Below are positions 26,841 through 36,122 of a stretch of 64,000 bases of DNA, piece by piece. The position numbers were made by a program, and so were the translations under genes. The stretch's first letter is position 1. Every line of letters begins with the position of its first letter. Source of the stretch: Bacilli bacterium (lineage in GTDB: Bacteria; Bacillota_I; Bacilli_A; RFN20; CAG-826); contig DAOKYO010000001.1 in assembly GCA_035326105.1 (NCBI GenBank), positions 248,001 through 312,000 on the forward strand, read 5' to 3'. Under the pieces are notes generated by a model that had not been told where the DNA came from, did no database searches, and saw only the letters and a program-made list of their open reading frames with translations.

Positions 26841-26978
26841 ATGAAGTGTATCCCCAATCCCGGACAACCAGAGAAGTGGTATTTTCATGAAATACACAAA
26901 AAAATCAAACTTGATTATGTTTATGCGTCTGGTGGAGAACACCATTTATTTGCATTGAACAGTGAGGTTGATGATTAA
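26841..26978 (+). CDS. Short hypothetical protein (45 aa), possibly a gene remnant
   Basis: The ATG at 26841 opens 45 codons reading MKCIPNPGQPEKWYF and ending ALNSEVDD. The same frame is open upstream without a start codon, and no good Shine-Dalgarno sequence is seen. The Trp/Tyr/His-rich composition looks protein-like rather than random. It may be the tail of a decayed gene or a real small protein; I do not recognise it. Confidence 0.3.
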   Translation: MKCIPNPGQPEKWYFHEIHKKIKLDYVYASGGEHHLFALNSEVDD

Positions 26979-27016
26979 ATGGTAAGTCTATTGAATCTAT
27001 ATAATCTTTTTTAAAG

Positions 27017-27065
27017 AAAAATAGATGACTAGGATCATATTCTAAGATGTGATTTCTATTTTTTT
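27017..27065 (+). terminator. Terminator-like hairpin with long loop
   Basis: AAAAATAGA (27017-27025) and TCTATTTTT (27055-27063) flank about 29 bases and are followed by T residues. The rest of the 26979-27140 gap is AT-rich and shows nothing else clear. Confidence 0.4.
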
Positions 27066-27160
27066 AGATTCTTTTAAAGCGTTCTTGATTAAAAATGAAT
27101 ATAAAGTTATATTGTAAATAATAATGAAGGAAACATTACTATGAAAAAAACCGAGGTTTG

Positions 27161-27622
27161 ATGAAGCTTATTTTTGGTATCTTGATACTTGAAACTACCT
27201 TGGGGTATGCGTCATGCCCGTCTGAAGATGACCTAAATCAAGAAGTTAGAACTGTGGTTTATGGAGAAAAGATTATAAACAATGAAGGATTGTTTGACGA
27301 ATTTGATTCTCATGTGTTTTTGGAAAATGAGGATGGGTTTGAACTGATTGCAGTAAAATCCTACAGTTCCTCTATATTTGAGGAAATAAATTTAGTTAAT
27401 GCTGACAATAATGAGTATGTTGATATTGATTACTCAATTCAATTCATTGAATCACAAAGTAAATTAATTCTTAATATTAAAACTCAAAATGAAAGTATCG
27501 AATTAATAGAAACCGTTGAAGGTATTGTTACCTTTAATGAAGCGGATGAAGTGGATGTATTGTTTGCAAACGAAGAACAAGTTTTGTGGCTTTCAGACTT
27601 TCTTGAAGATGGGGTTGATTAA
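27161..27622 (+). CDS. Secreted/lipoprotein-like N-terminal part of a split DUF4474-type protein
   Basis: About 153 aa beginning MKLIFGILILETTLGYASC, a hydrophobic signal-like segment ending at a Cys, then an acidic, strand-rich region with no recognised domain. The GAAGGA ribosome-binding site is actually placed for an ATG at 27141 whose frame reads MKKTEV and stops. One extra A in the seven-A run at 27144-27150 would join that ATG to this frame as MKKNRGLMKLIF, giving a proper charged signal peptide. At the other end, removal of one G from GGGG (27611-27614) would fuse it to the next frame. It is probably the front half of one gene. Confidence 0.55.
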   Translation: MKLIFGILILETTLGYASCPSEDDLNQEVRTVVYGEKIINNEGLFDEFDSHVFLENEDGFELIAVKSYSSSIFEEINLVNADNNEYVDIDYSIQFIESQSKLILNIKTQNESIELIETVEGIVTFNEADEVDVLFANEEQVLWLSDFLEDGVD

Positions 27623-28346
27623 CCAAGTTGGATTTTGGGACTGGCTCAAAGGGATTGCGGATGCGATTGTCAATGTTATTGTATTAGGCTTCCGCTGTGC
27701 TGTTAATATAGTGGTTAATATTATTGGGCTGGAAAATGGAGCCAAAGTTTTATCAATGTATAAAGATACATATGGAGATTACCATGCTGACTTTGATGCA
27801 TGGCAATCAATGGGTGGATATAACGATTTGTATGACTTTGTATTCAAACTAGGTTCTAGTATGTTACCAAGTAAAAGCCCTTTCTATGATGAAAATAAGG
27901 ATGGCTATGAAGACTATGTTTTATGGGCATGGAAAGGTGATTACTGGTCGTTAGGAGCTGGAGCAGAGTTAGGAATCTACCGAAGACTAGGAAAGTCTGA
28001 GATTTGGTATGTTGATAAAAACTTAGCGATAGATATGACATTAAAACTTAAATATAAAAAATACACTTCATCTACACCGACTACGATCATTGATTGGAAT
28101 CCTAAGACATATTTTCCTAACGATTGCAACAGGCAAAAGCAATGGTGGATCACTGGATTTGATCCAGGTTACCTGTATGTAAGCCATTCTCAGTTAGAAG
28201 CAACATTTGAAGCAAAATTTATTACTAAAGGATACAGTTCAACCATTGACAATAATCTTAGAAACGAGTTTAAAAAGCAGTGGGTAGACGAATCAAGGAG
28301 ATGGACATACAACTCATCATCTCAAGTCTTTTCATTCACGTTTTAA
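27609..28346 (+). CDS. DUF4474-like domain protein (C-terminal part of a split gene)
   Basis: 245 aa from the ATG at 27609. Segments WAWKGDYWSLGAGAELGIY and WWITGFDP resemble the DUF4474 family known from Clostridia and related Bacillota; its function is unknown. A predicted hydrophobic helix (GIADAIVNVIVLGF) lies near the start, but there is no signal peptide and only a weak ribosome-binding site. The frame overlaps the preceding one by 14 bases. Correcting one G in 27611-27614 makes EDGLINQVGFWDWL continuous from the upstream frame, giving a secreted protein of about 400 aa. The family call is from memory of its conserved motifs. Confidence 0.6.
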   Translation: MGLINQVGFWDWLKGIADAIVNVIVLGFRCAVNIVVNIIGLENGAKVLSMYKDTYGDYHADFDAWQSMGGYNDLYDFVFKLGSSMLPSKSPFYDENKDGYEDYVLWAWKGDYWSLGAGAELGIYRRLGKSEIWYVDKNLAIDMTLKLKYKKYTSSTPTTIIDWNPKTYFPNDCNRQKQWWITGFDPGYLYVSHSQLEATFEAKFITKGYSSTIDNNLRNEFKKQWVDESRRWTYNSSSQVFSFTF

Positions 28347-28368
28347 GTAGATTTCAGGAGATGTTGAA

Positions 28369-28860
28369 ATGAGAAAAAAATTATTATTAATCCCCTTGAT
28401 AGTTGTTACTAGTTTATCGGTAACGGGTTGTTTCATTTTTGATAGCGATTCACATGTTGCACGGGAGAATTTTTTGAAGATACTAGACTACATAGAATCT
28501 GATGAAAAAGAGAAACTCAAAGATTTGTTCGCACCAGTTGTCAAAGATGAAGTTTCATATTTAGATAGTCAGATTGATGATTTATTTGAATACTATATTG
28601 GAGAGCATGTCTCAACAGCCGCTCGCGGTCTTGGATCAACAGGGCCAATTGAAAATGGAAAAGTCATCAAGATTTTTGAAATGTTCTATACTGCTATTTC
28701 AAGTGATTTTGCTTATTTTTTCAAAATTCAATGGTGCATTAGGGATGATTGGGATTCTAATAATGTTGGCATATGGTCAATGATTGTTGAAAGATGTGAA
28801 GATTTTGAGGCTGTGCCAACCCCACTTGAAGAATGGACTAAAGGCATCGTATTGATTTAA
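28369..28860 (+). CDS. Putative lipoprotein, DUF5104-like
   Basis: 163 aa. The N-terminus MRKKLLLIPLIVVTSLSVTGC is a classic lipoprotein signal with the lipid-modified Cys at residue 21. The mature part contains a helix-rich stretch (ENFLKILDYIESDEKEKLKDLFAP) and later Trp-rich strands, reminiscent of DUF5104 lipoproteins. AGGAG precedes the ATG. The stop is immediately followed by the next ATG, so the two genes are coupled. Base composition is AT-rich compared with the core genes. Confidence 0.65.
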   Translation: MRKKLLLIPLIVVTSLSVTGCFIFDSDSHVARENFLKILDYIESDEKEKLKDLFAPVVKDEVSYLDSQIDDLFEYYIGEHVSTAARGLGSTGPIENGKVIKIFEMFYTAISSDFAYFFKIQWCIRDDWDSNNVGIWSMIVERCEDFEAVPTPLEEWTKGIVLI

Positions 28861-29586
28861 ATGAAAAAAAGCAATTTAAAACCATGGATTTTTCAAGCAA
28901 TAAACTTATTGCTTTTTTTGTTTGTAGGAATCTTTGTAATTGTGAATGCTTTTATTCCTAAAACACCAAGTCCGAATGAAGTATTCAAAGAATCTCAATA
29001 CTCTGTTGTTGAACTGAAAGTGCAGACAGAAGATAACATTGTTGCCTATGGTACTGCTGTATTCATTGAAGAAGCAGGGATGCTGGTTTCAAATGCTCAT
29101 ATGGTAAGTTATAAGTACTCTGGCATATATAGAGAATATGATTCATTTGAAATTCGCTTTTCTTTTGAAACATATTATAGAAAAGCATCATTAATCAAAT
29201 ACGATCTTATTCGAGACATTTCAATTCTTAAATTAGATTCGATTTCGAATGCGAAAAATAGAAAAATTATTATTGGAGATAGCTCTAAAATAAACTCTGG
29301 AGATATAGTGTATGCCATTGGTAATGGTATGAACCATGGTATTGGAATAACTAAAGGAATTGTCAGCTTACCGCAAGTTAATATCACTTATGATGGAAAC
29401 ATAAGAAATGTTATTCAAAGTGATTTGATAATAAACGAAGGTAATAGTGGAGGTGCTCTTTTGGATGAAAAGGGTAAACTTATCGGCATTACTACTTTTA
29501 GAACAAAGGATAATTCTGGAAATATAATTTATGGAATTGCTTATGCTATTCCGGTAAATATAGTTATAGAATATATAAATTCATAA
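28861..29586 (+). CDS. Membrane-anchored trypsin-like serine protease (S1C/HtrA-type, no PDZ)
   Basis: 241 aa. One N-terminal membrane segment (residues 11-32) puts the protease domain outside. The catalytic triad is visible: His80 in SNAHM, Asp119 in RDISIL and Ser196 in NEGNSGGALL. The PDZ domain of HtrA/DegP proteins is absent. The ATG directly abuts the stop of the lipoprotein gene. It could be a quality-control or processing protease for the two secreted neighbours, which is an inference from position only. Confidence 0.85.
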   Translation: MKKSNLKPWIFQAINLLLFLFVGIFVIVNAFIPKTPSPNEVFKESQYSVVELKVQTEDNIVAYGTAVFIEEAGMLVSNAHMVSYKYSGIYREYDSFEIRFSFETYYRKASLIKYDLIRDISILKLDSISNAKNRKIIIGDSSKINSGDIVYAIGNGMNHGIGITKGIVSLPQVNITYDGNIRNVIQSDLIINEGNSGGALLDEKGKLIGITTFRTKDNSGNIIYGIAYAIPVNIVIEYINS

Positions 29587-29739
29587 TATACGTTATCACA
29601 GCAATATTTAAGCCTTATAAATGATTAGTCAATAATTTATTTGTTCCGTTTCACAATGGCTTTTATAATTGAAAGACTCCTTTTATAAAATTCTACCATT
29701 GGACTAATTACAAAATAACTGTCTGTTTGGAAAATGCTA

Positions 29740-30210
29740 TTTATCTCCGATCGTTGATATGTTCACCGATGAACTGATCGGTTTCGATTTATCTCTATTT
29801 GCAAATTATTAACAAACAACGAGAATGCTGGATGAAGCGTTTGCCAAGCATCCAAAACTTGAAGGCCCGATCTTTCATAGCGATATGGGCGGGCAGTATT
29901 AAATGGAAGATCATTCGAAACGCCTAAAAGACAAGGGGACTGTTCAATCAATGTCTGGAAAAGCAAATTGCTAAGGCAAGTGCCTTCTTTGCTCATATGA
30001 AAATTGGAATGTTTTATGGACATGAGAAGGAGTTCAAATTATTCAAAAAATTCGAAAAAGTAGTAGATGAATATATATTTTATTACAACAACGAAAAGAT
30101 TCAGTCCAAAACAAAATGGATGCCCCCTTCATTATTTAGGGAAGCATCCATATCTACCTTATGATATAGTCTAGTTAACTTGTCCAGGAAACCGGGTACA
30201 TATCATTCCC
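29740..30210 (+). mobile_element. Decayed IS3-family insertion sequence with right end
   Basis: Positions 29755-30163 hold remnants of an IS3/IS150-type OrfB transposase. The stretch TTGTCCAGGAAACCGGGTACA at about 30180-30200 resembles the terminal inverted repeat of this family, in the correct place downstream. I could not find the left end or orfA, so the element is 5'-truncated and inactive. Confidence 0.7.
29755..30163 (+). pseudogene. IS3-family transposase OrfB fragment
   Basis: Reading across frames gives DMFTDELIGFDLSLFANY, stop, QTTRMLDEAFAKHPKLEGP, IFHSDMGGQY, stop and frame changes, then FFAHMKIGMFYGHEKEFKLF, YYNNEKIQSK and MPPSLFREAS. These are the DDE-domain hallmarks of IS150-like OrfB (HSDrGxQY and YYNNxRIQ). 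At least two stops and several frameshifts make it non-functional. Confidence 0.8.
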
Positions 30211-30242
30211 TCAGTGACCTTTTTATTTAAATAAACAAAGAA

Positions 30243-32891
30243 CTATTTGCTAGCCTTGGCCCGCTCTTCTTTAATCGCGGCTTGCGCTGCCGATAAACGA
30301 GCAGTCGGGACCCGGAAAGGTGAGCAGGAGACATAGTCCAATCCCGCATTGTGGAAGAATTCCACTGAATCAGGATTGCCGCCATGTTCACCGCAGACAC
30401 CAACGTGAAGTTCAGGATTGGCAGCCCGACCTTCAGAAGTGGCAAGTTTAACTAACCGGCCGACACCCTCTTGGTCGATAGTGGCGAATGGATCTTGTTC
30501 AAGGATCTTATTGGCGTAGTAGTCAGGTAGGAACTTAGTGGCATCGTCACGGCTGAAACCAAAGGTCATTTGGGTTAAGTCGTTGGTGCCGAAACTGAAG
30601 AACTCAGCTTCTTTTCCAAGCGAACCAGCCGTAATGGCGGCTCTTGGAATCTCAATCATGGTACCGACATGATACTTCATTTTGCTACCAGCTTTGGCGA
30701 TAATCGCATCGGCGGTTTCGGTAATAATACTCTTAACGAAACGGAATTCCTTAATACCAAAAGTTAATGGAATCATAATTTCCGGTTCGATATCTTTTCC
30801 TAAATCTTTGCTTGCCTGTAAGGCCGCTTCAATAATCGCGGTTGCTTGCATCCGGCCGATTTCAGGATAGGTGACATCAAGACGGCATCCACGATGACCC
30901 ATCATGGGGTTAAATTCGTGGAGGTACTCAATCCGCTCTTTAATGTGTTTAACAGTGGTGTTGAGAGCCTTGGCCAATTCTTCAATCTTCTCTTCCTCTT
31001 GAGGTAGGAATTCATGAAGCGGCGGATCAAGCAGACGGATATTGACATTAAGTCCACCCATCGCCATATATAGTTGATAGAAGTCATCGCGTTGGAAAGG
31101 AAGAAGTTCATTTAAGGCCGCTTCTCTTACTTTCACATCTTCCGATAGAATCATCTTCCGCATAAAGAAGATCCGATTGGTATCGAAGAACATATGTTCA
31201 GTCCGGCAAAGGCCGATACCTTGAGCGCCGAAGAAAACAGCTTGCTTGGCATCACGAGGAGTGTCCGCATTAGTCCGAACTTTTAACCGCCGATATTTAT
31301 CGGCATAGCCCATAATCCGGCCGAAGAAGCCACTGCTTAAATCAGCAGGAACGAGTTTAATTAATCCGGAATAAACACTACCAGTAGTGCCATCCACTGA
31401 AATAATATCGTTTTCACCATAGACTTTTCCGCCTAAGGTTAAGGTTTTTTCCTCTTCATTGATGACAGCGGCTGAGCAACCGACGACGCAGGTCTTGCCC
31501 ATACCACGAGCCACAACAGCCGCGTGAGAAGTCATACCGCCACGCATGGTAAGAATAGCTTCAGAACTAGTCATACCGACGATATCTTCCGGTGAAGTTT
31601 CTGCCCGAACAAGGACCACTTTTTCACCCAAGGCATGACGCTTTTCCGCATCTTCGGCGGTAAAGGCAAGTTTGCCTGAACCAGCACCTGGAGAAGCAGG
31701 TAAGCCAACACCGATTGGGGTTAATTTTTTGAGTTCGGCAGGGTCAAATGAAGGGTGAAGTAAGGTGTCAAGTGTCCGTGGATCAATCCGAAGCACGGCT
31801 TCCTTTTCATCAATTAGACCCTCATCAATTAAATCGCAAGCAATTTTTAAAGCGGCATTAGCCGTCCGTTTGCCATTACGTGTTTGTAAGAAATAAAGTT
31901 TTCCTTCTTCAACGGTGAACTCCATGTCTTGCATGTCCTTGTAATGACCTTCCATCGTGGTGATAACCTTGATGAATTCTTCATATACTTTCGGCATTCT
32001 CTTTTGAAGTTCTTCAATGTGTAACGGAGTCCGAATACCGGCAACAACGTCTTCTCCCTGAGCGTTTGGAAGATACTCGGCATAAATCTTCTTTTCACCA
32101 GTCGATGGTGAACGAGAGAAAGCAACACCGGTACCAGAAGTTTCACCCTTGTTACCAAAGGCCATGGATTGAACATTGACAGCGGTTCCCCAGTCGTAAG
32201 GAATGTTGTTCATCTTCCGATAAACGTTGGCTCTGGGGTTATCCCAGCTCCGGAAGACGGCGGTAACAGCTTCGGTAAGTTGAACTTTTGGATCGGAAGG
32301 GAATTCCTCACCAAAAATACCCTTGTAATATTCTTTATACTTTTTGACTAATACCTTTAACTCTTCGGAAGTAACTTCGGTATCAAGTTTGTAACCTTTT
32401 TCTTCCTTGAGTTTTTCAAGCATTTTGTCCATCTCGGTTCTTGGATGTCCTTTAGCAATATTGGTGAACATCAAAATAAACCGCCGATAGCAATCGAGAG
32501 CAAATCTTTCATTTCCCGTTTCGCGCGCAAGGGCGGCGGCGGTAACGTCGTTTAAGCCAAGATTAAGAATTGTGTCCATCATACCAGGCATCGAAACCCG
32601 AGCACCGGAACGAACGGAAACTAGTAAAGGATTATGGTCACCGCCAAAATTTTTGCCGGTTTCCTTTTCGACATCTTTGACAGCGGCAAACACTTGGTCA
32701 ATGATGAATTGTGGTAATTTCTTTCCACTTTCGTAATAGAGCGTGCAGGCATCGGTTGTAATTGTGAATCCTTGCGGAATCGGAACCCCAATATGGGTCA
32801 TTTCAGCCAAGCCGGCACCCTTACCACCAAGAAGCTCTTTGCCTAAGCCATAAGCATCTTGAAAATGGTAAACATACTTCTTTTCTGCCAT
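30243..32891 (-). CDS. ppdK: Pyruvate, phosphate dikinase
   Basis: 882 aa from the ATG at 32891, which has AGGAGG upstream; the 15 codons further up lack one. Domains in order: ATP-grasp nucleotide-binding (GGKGAGLAEMTHIGVPIPQGF onward), phosphohistidine domain with GGMTSHAAVVARGMGK, and the C-terminal PEP/pyruvate barrel with the catalytic Cys in GVCGEHGG. It interconverts pyruvate + ATP + Pi and PEP + AMP + PPi, common in anaerobes using PPi-linked glycolysis. It is transcribed against its neighbours and against replication. Confidence 0.97.
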   Translation of the reverse strand: MAEKKYVYHFQDAYGLGKELLGGKGAGLAEMTHIGVPIPQGFTITTDACTLYYESGKKLPQFIIDQVFAAVKDVEKETGKNFGGDHNPLLVSVRSGARVSMPGMMDTILNLGLNDVTAAALARETGNERFALDCYRRFILMFTNIAKGHPRTEMDKMLEKLKEEKGYKLDTEVTSEELKVLVKKYKEYYKGIFGEEFPSDPKVQLTEAVTAVFRSWDNPRANVYRKMNNIPYDWGTAVNVQSMAFGNKGETSGTGVAFSRSPSTGEKKIYAEYLPNAQGEDVVAGIRTPLHIEELQKRMPKVYEEFIKVITTMEGHYKDMQDMEFTVEEGKLYFLQTRNGKRTANAALKIACDLIDEGLIDEKEAVLRIDPRTLDTLLHPSFDPAELKKLTPIGVGLPASPGAGSGKLAFTAEDAEKRHALGEKVVLVRAETSPEDIVGMTSSEAILTMRGGMTSHAAVVARGMGKTCVVGCSAAVINEEEKTLTLGGKVYGENDIISVDGTTGSVYSGLIKLVPADLSSGFFGRIMGYADKYRRLKVRTNADTPRDAKQAVFFGAQGIGLCRTEHMFFDTNRIFFMRKMILSEDVKVREAALNELLPFQRDDFYQLYMAMGGLNVNIRLLDPPLHEFLPQEEEKIEELAKALNTTVKHIKERIEYLHEFNPMMGHRGCRLDVTYPEIGRMQATAIIEAALQASKDLGKDIEPEIMIPLTFGIKEFRFVKSIITETADAIIAKAGSKMKYHVGTMIEIPRAAITAGSLGKEAEFFSFGTNDLTQMTFGFSRDDATKFLPDYYANKILEQDPFATIDQEGVGRLVKLATSEGRAANPELHVGVCGEHGGNPDSVEFFHNAGLDYVSCSPFRVPTARLSAAQAAIKEERAKASK

Positions 32892-32913
32892 TTTTATTCC
32901 TCCTGAAATATTT

Positions 32914-32938
32914 CGTGTGTGAATGGTTTTACACACTC
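32914..32938 (-). promoter_or_regulatory. Inverted repeat in the ppdK leader
   Basis: GTGTGT and ACACAC arms, 10 bases apart, lie just upstream of the ppdK ribosome-binding site. It could be an operator or an mRNA hairpin. The factor is unknown. Confidence 0.4.
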
Positions 32939-32961
32939 GCGACTATAATAATATCATAGAT

Positions 32962-32991
32962 ATTATATTTTTTGGTAGAAAAAAGGCTCAA
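32962..32991 (-). promoter_or_regulatory. Probable ppdK promoter
   Basis: On the minus strand TTGAGC (complement at 32986-32991), an 18-base spacer and TATAAT (complement at 32962-32967). The remaining stretch to 33140 is AT-rich and shows no gene. Confidence 0.55.
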
Positions 32992-33146
32992 TAACGACAA
33001 AAAGATATCGTTTTTTGCATGAGGTTGAAAGGTAAAGATAAATAACTAAATAATTAGATTGGTTTTTACTCATTCAAGACAGAAACCTCTAATTTAATGA
33101 AATCAATACAAAAAACGAATTCTAAAAACAAACGATTTATACACTC

Positions 33147-33174
33147 TTGCCTATATGTCAAAATAGAGTAATAT
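33147..33174 (+). promoter_or_regulatory. Possible promoter of the acyltransferase operon
   Basis: TTGCCT (33147-33152), 16-base spacer, TAATAT (33169-33174), 29 bases before the start codon. Moderate match only. Confidence 0.4.
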
Positions 33175-33203
33175 ATTAGCGAAAGAAATATAAAATTAAA
33201 TTT

Positions 33204-34493
33204 ATGAAAAAAACGGATATTGTTTATGCGACACCATCGCAAGTAAAGGTGGTTCCTCACTTTGATTTGATGAGCCATCCCCGCCGTTGTCCATGGTATC
33301 TTTTGCCGGTTGAATGGTTATTGGCCTTGCCTGAAGCCCTTCATATTGTTAAGAAAATTCATAAAGTAAATATGGAACAATTTAAGTCTCCTTATTTAAT
33401 ACTAGGAAATCACAACAGTTTTTTTGATTTTAAAGTGTTGACTAAAGCGATTTTTCCCCATCCGTCAACTTATGTCGTTGCCATCGATGGCTTTATTGGT
33501 TTGGAAAAGTTAATGCGCAGGGTAGGATGCTTCGGCAAGCGAAAGTTTGTTAATGATATTGTTCTTGTTCGTCATATTGCTTATTCATTAAAAAAGTTAG
33601 GTGTTAACTGCACAATTTATCCGGAAGCTCGTTACTCCTTAGTTGGGACCACGGCGATACTTCCAGAATCTTTAGGAAAGATGATTAAAATGCTCAAAAT
33701 GCCAGTTGTAACATTAATAACAAATGGCAACCATCTTCGCCAACCACTTTGGAATCAAAGTCATAAACGCAAACTAAAAACAGAAGCTACCATGACGGGA
33801 CTTTTCTCGTTAGAGCAAATTGAAAAAATGAGTGTTGATGAGATTAATGCCAAACTTAAGGAAGCCTTTTTCTATGACGATTTTGCTTATCAAAAAGCAA
33901 ATAAGATTTCTATCACTGATCCTCATCGGGCGGAAGGACTCGAGCATGTGCTTTATAGATGTCCAACCTGTGGGGCAGAATTTATGATGGAAAGCGATCA
34001 TGATCGGCTATGGTGTAACCATTGCCACAAAGAATATATTATGAGCGAATATGGCGAACTTCTTGCCGTCGATGGCGCGAATACTTTCACCCATATACCG
34101 GACTGGTATGAGTGGGAACGAGAGATGGTTCGTCAAGAGATAATTGAAGGAAAATACTATATTGATATTCCGGTTATTATCGACAGTTTACCCAGCGCCA
34201 ACGGTTTTTATCGTTTTGGCGAGGGTCGTTTAACTCATGGCGAAGATGGCTTTGTGCTCTCGGGGAATTTTCGTGGAGAGCCGTTTGTATTTAGACGGCG
34301 AGTCGCGGATAATTATTCCGTTCATATTGAATATAACTATGCTAACAAAGGAAATTTTGTCAGCATATCCGACAATGATGATACCTACTATCTTTTTCCT
34401 CAGATTACTCCGGACATTGTAACTAAAATTCATTTTGCGGTTGAAGAATTGCATAAACTTTACCAAGCACGAGAAAAAACCGACGAAAAATAA
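33204..34493 (+). CDS. PlsC-like acyltransferase with C-terminal zinc ribbon
   Basis: 429 aa. Residues 60-220 form a glycerolphosphate-acyltransferase-like domain: NHNSFFDF (HX4D motif) and YPEARYS in place of the usual FPEGTRS. A four-Cys zinc ribbon (CPTCG, then CNHCH) follows at about residues 252-276, then a strand-rich C-terminal region. PlsC-like enzymes acylate lysophosphatidic acid or other alcohols at the membrane; here the acceptor is unknown. It has a weak ribosome-binding site. It is the first gene of an apparent operon with a sugar kinase and a phosphodiesterase. Confidence 0.8.
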   Translation: MKKTDIVYATPSQVKVVPHFDLMSHPRRCPWYLLPVEWLLALPEALHIVKKIHKVNMEQFKSPYLILGNHNSFFDFKVLTKAIFPHPSTYVVAIDGFIGLEKLMRRVGCFGKRKFVNDIVLVRHIAYSLKKLGVNCTIYPEARYSLVGTTAILPESLGKMIKMLKMPVVTLITNGNHLRQPLWNQSHKRKLKTEATMTGLFSLEQIEKMSVDEINAKLKEAFFYDDFAYQKANKISITDPHRAEGLEHVLYRCPTCGAEFMMESDHDRLWCNHCHKEYIMSEYGELLAVDGANTFTHIPDWYEWEREMVRQEIIEGKYYIDIPVIIDSLPSANGFYRFGEGRLTHGEDGFVLSGNFRGEPFVFRRRVADNYSVHIEYNYANKGNFVSISDNDDTYYLFPQITPDIVTKIHFAVEELHKLYQAREKTDEK

Positions 34494-34550
34494 TAGATTA
34501 TCCGCTAAAAGAAGCAAACAATGCTAAAATATAGCCGAGGTAGTTTTGTT

Positions 34551-36122
34551 ATGAAAAAAAATAATCCTTTAGCCTTAGTTATTGACTTTGGAACGCAGAG
34601 CGTCCGAGCCGTTATTTTTGATCAATCGGGAACGACTCTAGCTATGGAAAAATCCCCTTATGGGCAACCATATTTTTCATCGGCGCCCGGATATGCAGAA
34701 CAGGATCCGAATTTTTACTGGGAGCATATGAAAAAGGCCACTTTGGCATTGAGTAAAAGTCAACCCGAATTACTGAAACAGGTTGTGACTTTTTCGATAA
34801 CCGCCTTTCGGGATACGCCGGTTTTTCTCGATGAGAACTGTGAGGTTGTCCGTCCTTCGATTCTTTGGCTTGATCAACGTCAAGCCGAATTGAAGAAGAA
34901 ACTCTCATGGCCACGTCGTTTTTTATTTTGGCTGGTTGGAATGAAAGAAACAATTCGTCTAAACATGAAGCGAACTCCGGCGATATGGCTGCAGGAGAAT
35001 GAACCGGAAAATTGGTCGCGCATTCATCATTATGTGGCCTTATCCACCTACCTGACTTATAAGCTATCGGGACGATTAGTAGACAGCCCCGCGAACTATA
35101 CCGGGCATTATCCGATACATTTTAAAAAGCGGAAGTTTTATCAAGACAACGCCTTGAAAGGTCAGATCTTCCGCATACCCCATCGTTTGCTACCTGATTT
35201 GGTTCCGATCGGCTCATTGATAGGCAAGATCAGCGCTGAAGTGAGCAAAGATACCGGAATTCCCGAGGGACTTGAGTTTTATGCTACGGGAACCGACAAA
35301 GGCGCCGAGACTATCGGCACCGGTTGTACGATGAAAGATATGGCATCCATTTCCTATGGGACGGCCTCAACAATCGAAGTGAATAATTCTAAGTATATTG
35401 AACCGGAACCATTTCTCCCCGATTATCCGGCGCCAATTCCAGGATTCTATCAAATGGAAGTGCAAATATATCGCGGATATTGGATGATAGGTTGGTATAT
35501 GAAAGAGTTTGCTGGCGCGGAAACGGCGGAAGCGGAAATTGAACATTTGGCGGTGGAAGAAGTCTTAAATCGCAAGATGTTGGCGATTCCCCCCGGTAGT
35601 GAAGGATTGATTCTTCAGCCTTATTGGGGACCGGGATTACGGCGACCTGAAGCACGCGGGGCCATTATTGGCTTTAGTGATGTTCATACGCGGGTGCACA
35701 TGTACCGAGCCATAGTCGAGGGTATTGCCTTCGCTTTACGTGATGGACTTGAGGGAATTGAAAAACGTCAGCACCATAAAGTTAAGGAAATTCGCGTTTC
35801 CGGCGGGGGCTCGCAAAGCGATGCCATATGTCAAATCACCGCGGATATTTTTGGAATTCCGGTCTCAAGAATTCAAACCTATGAAACGGCATCCTTAGGA
35901 ACGGCGATGGCGGCTTTTATTGCCCATGGTGATTTCAACGGTTACGGCGAGGCAATAAAGTCAATGGTTCACCCCACCGACCGCTTTGAACCAAATATGA
36001 AAAACCATGAGCAGTATGAATATTTATATAAAAAAGTTTATCGTAAAGTATATCCTCGACTGGGAGATTTATATAAGCGATTAAGGGAGTATAGCAATGT
36101 CTATCCGGTGGCTAGATCCTAA
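34551..36122 (+). CDS. FGGY-family carbohydrate kinase
   Basis: 523 aa from the ATG at 34551 (CGAGG ten bases upstream); an ATG ten codons earlier is possible. N-terminal ATPase-fold motif VIDFGTQSVRAVIFDQSG, central ATGTDKGAETIGTGC, and the C-terminal FGGY signature area with VSGGGSQSDAICQITADIFG. The family phosphorylates sugars or polyols such as xylulose, glycerol or ribulose; the substrate cannot be read from sequence. It overlaps the next gene by 26 bases, so the products probably act together. Confidence 0.88.
   Translation: MKKNNPLALVIDFGTQSVRAVIFDQSGTTLAMEKSPYGQPYFSSAPGYAEQDPNFYWEHMKKATLALSKSQPELLKQVVTFSITAFRDTPVFLDENCEVVRPSILWLDQRQAELKKKLSWPRRFLFWLVGMKETIRLNMKRTPAIWLQENEPENWSRIHHYVALSTYLTYKLSGRLVDSPANYTGHYPIHFKKRKFYQDNALKGQIFRIPHRLLPDLVPIGSLIGKISAEVSKDTGIPEGLEFYATGTDKGAETIGTGCTMKDMASISYGTASTIEVNNSKYIEPEPFLPDYPAPIPGFYQMEVQIYRGYWMIGWYMKEFAGAETAEAEIEHLAVEEVLNRKMLAIPPGSEGLILQPYWGPGLRRPEARGAIIGFSDVHTRVHMYRAIVEGIAFALRDGLEGIEKRQHHKVKEIRVSGGGSQSDAICQITADIFGIPVSRIQTYETASLGTAMAAFIAHGDFNGYGEAIKSMVHPTDRFEPNMKNHEQYEYLYKKVYRKVYPRLGDLYKRLREYSNVYPVARS

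Noticed and set aside
29763..30023. 86-codon minus-strand frame
   Set aside because: It is antisense to the decayed IS3 transposase, whose plus-strand remnants are recognisable.
33066..33278. 70-codon minus-strand frame before the acyltransferase
   Set aside because: It overlaps the promoter and start of the acyltransferase gene, is A/T-driven in composition and has no ribosome-binding site.
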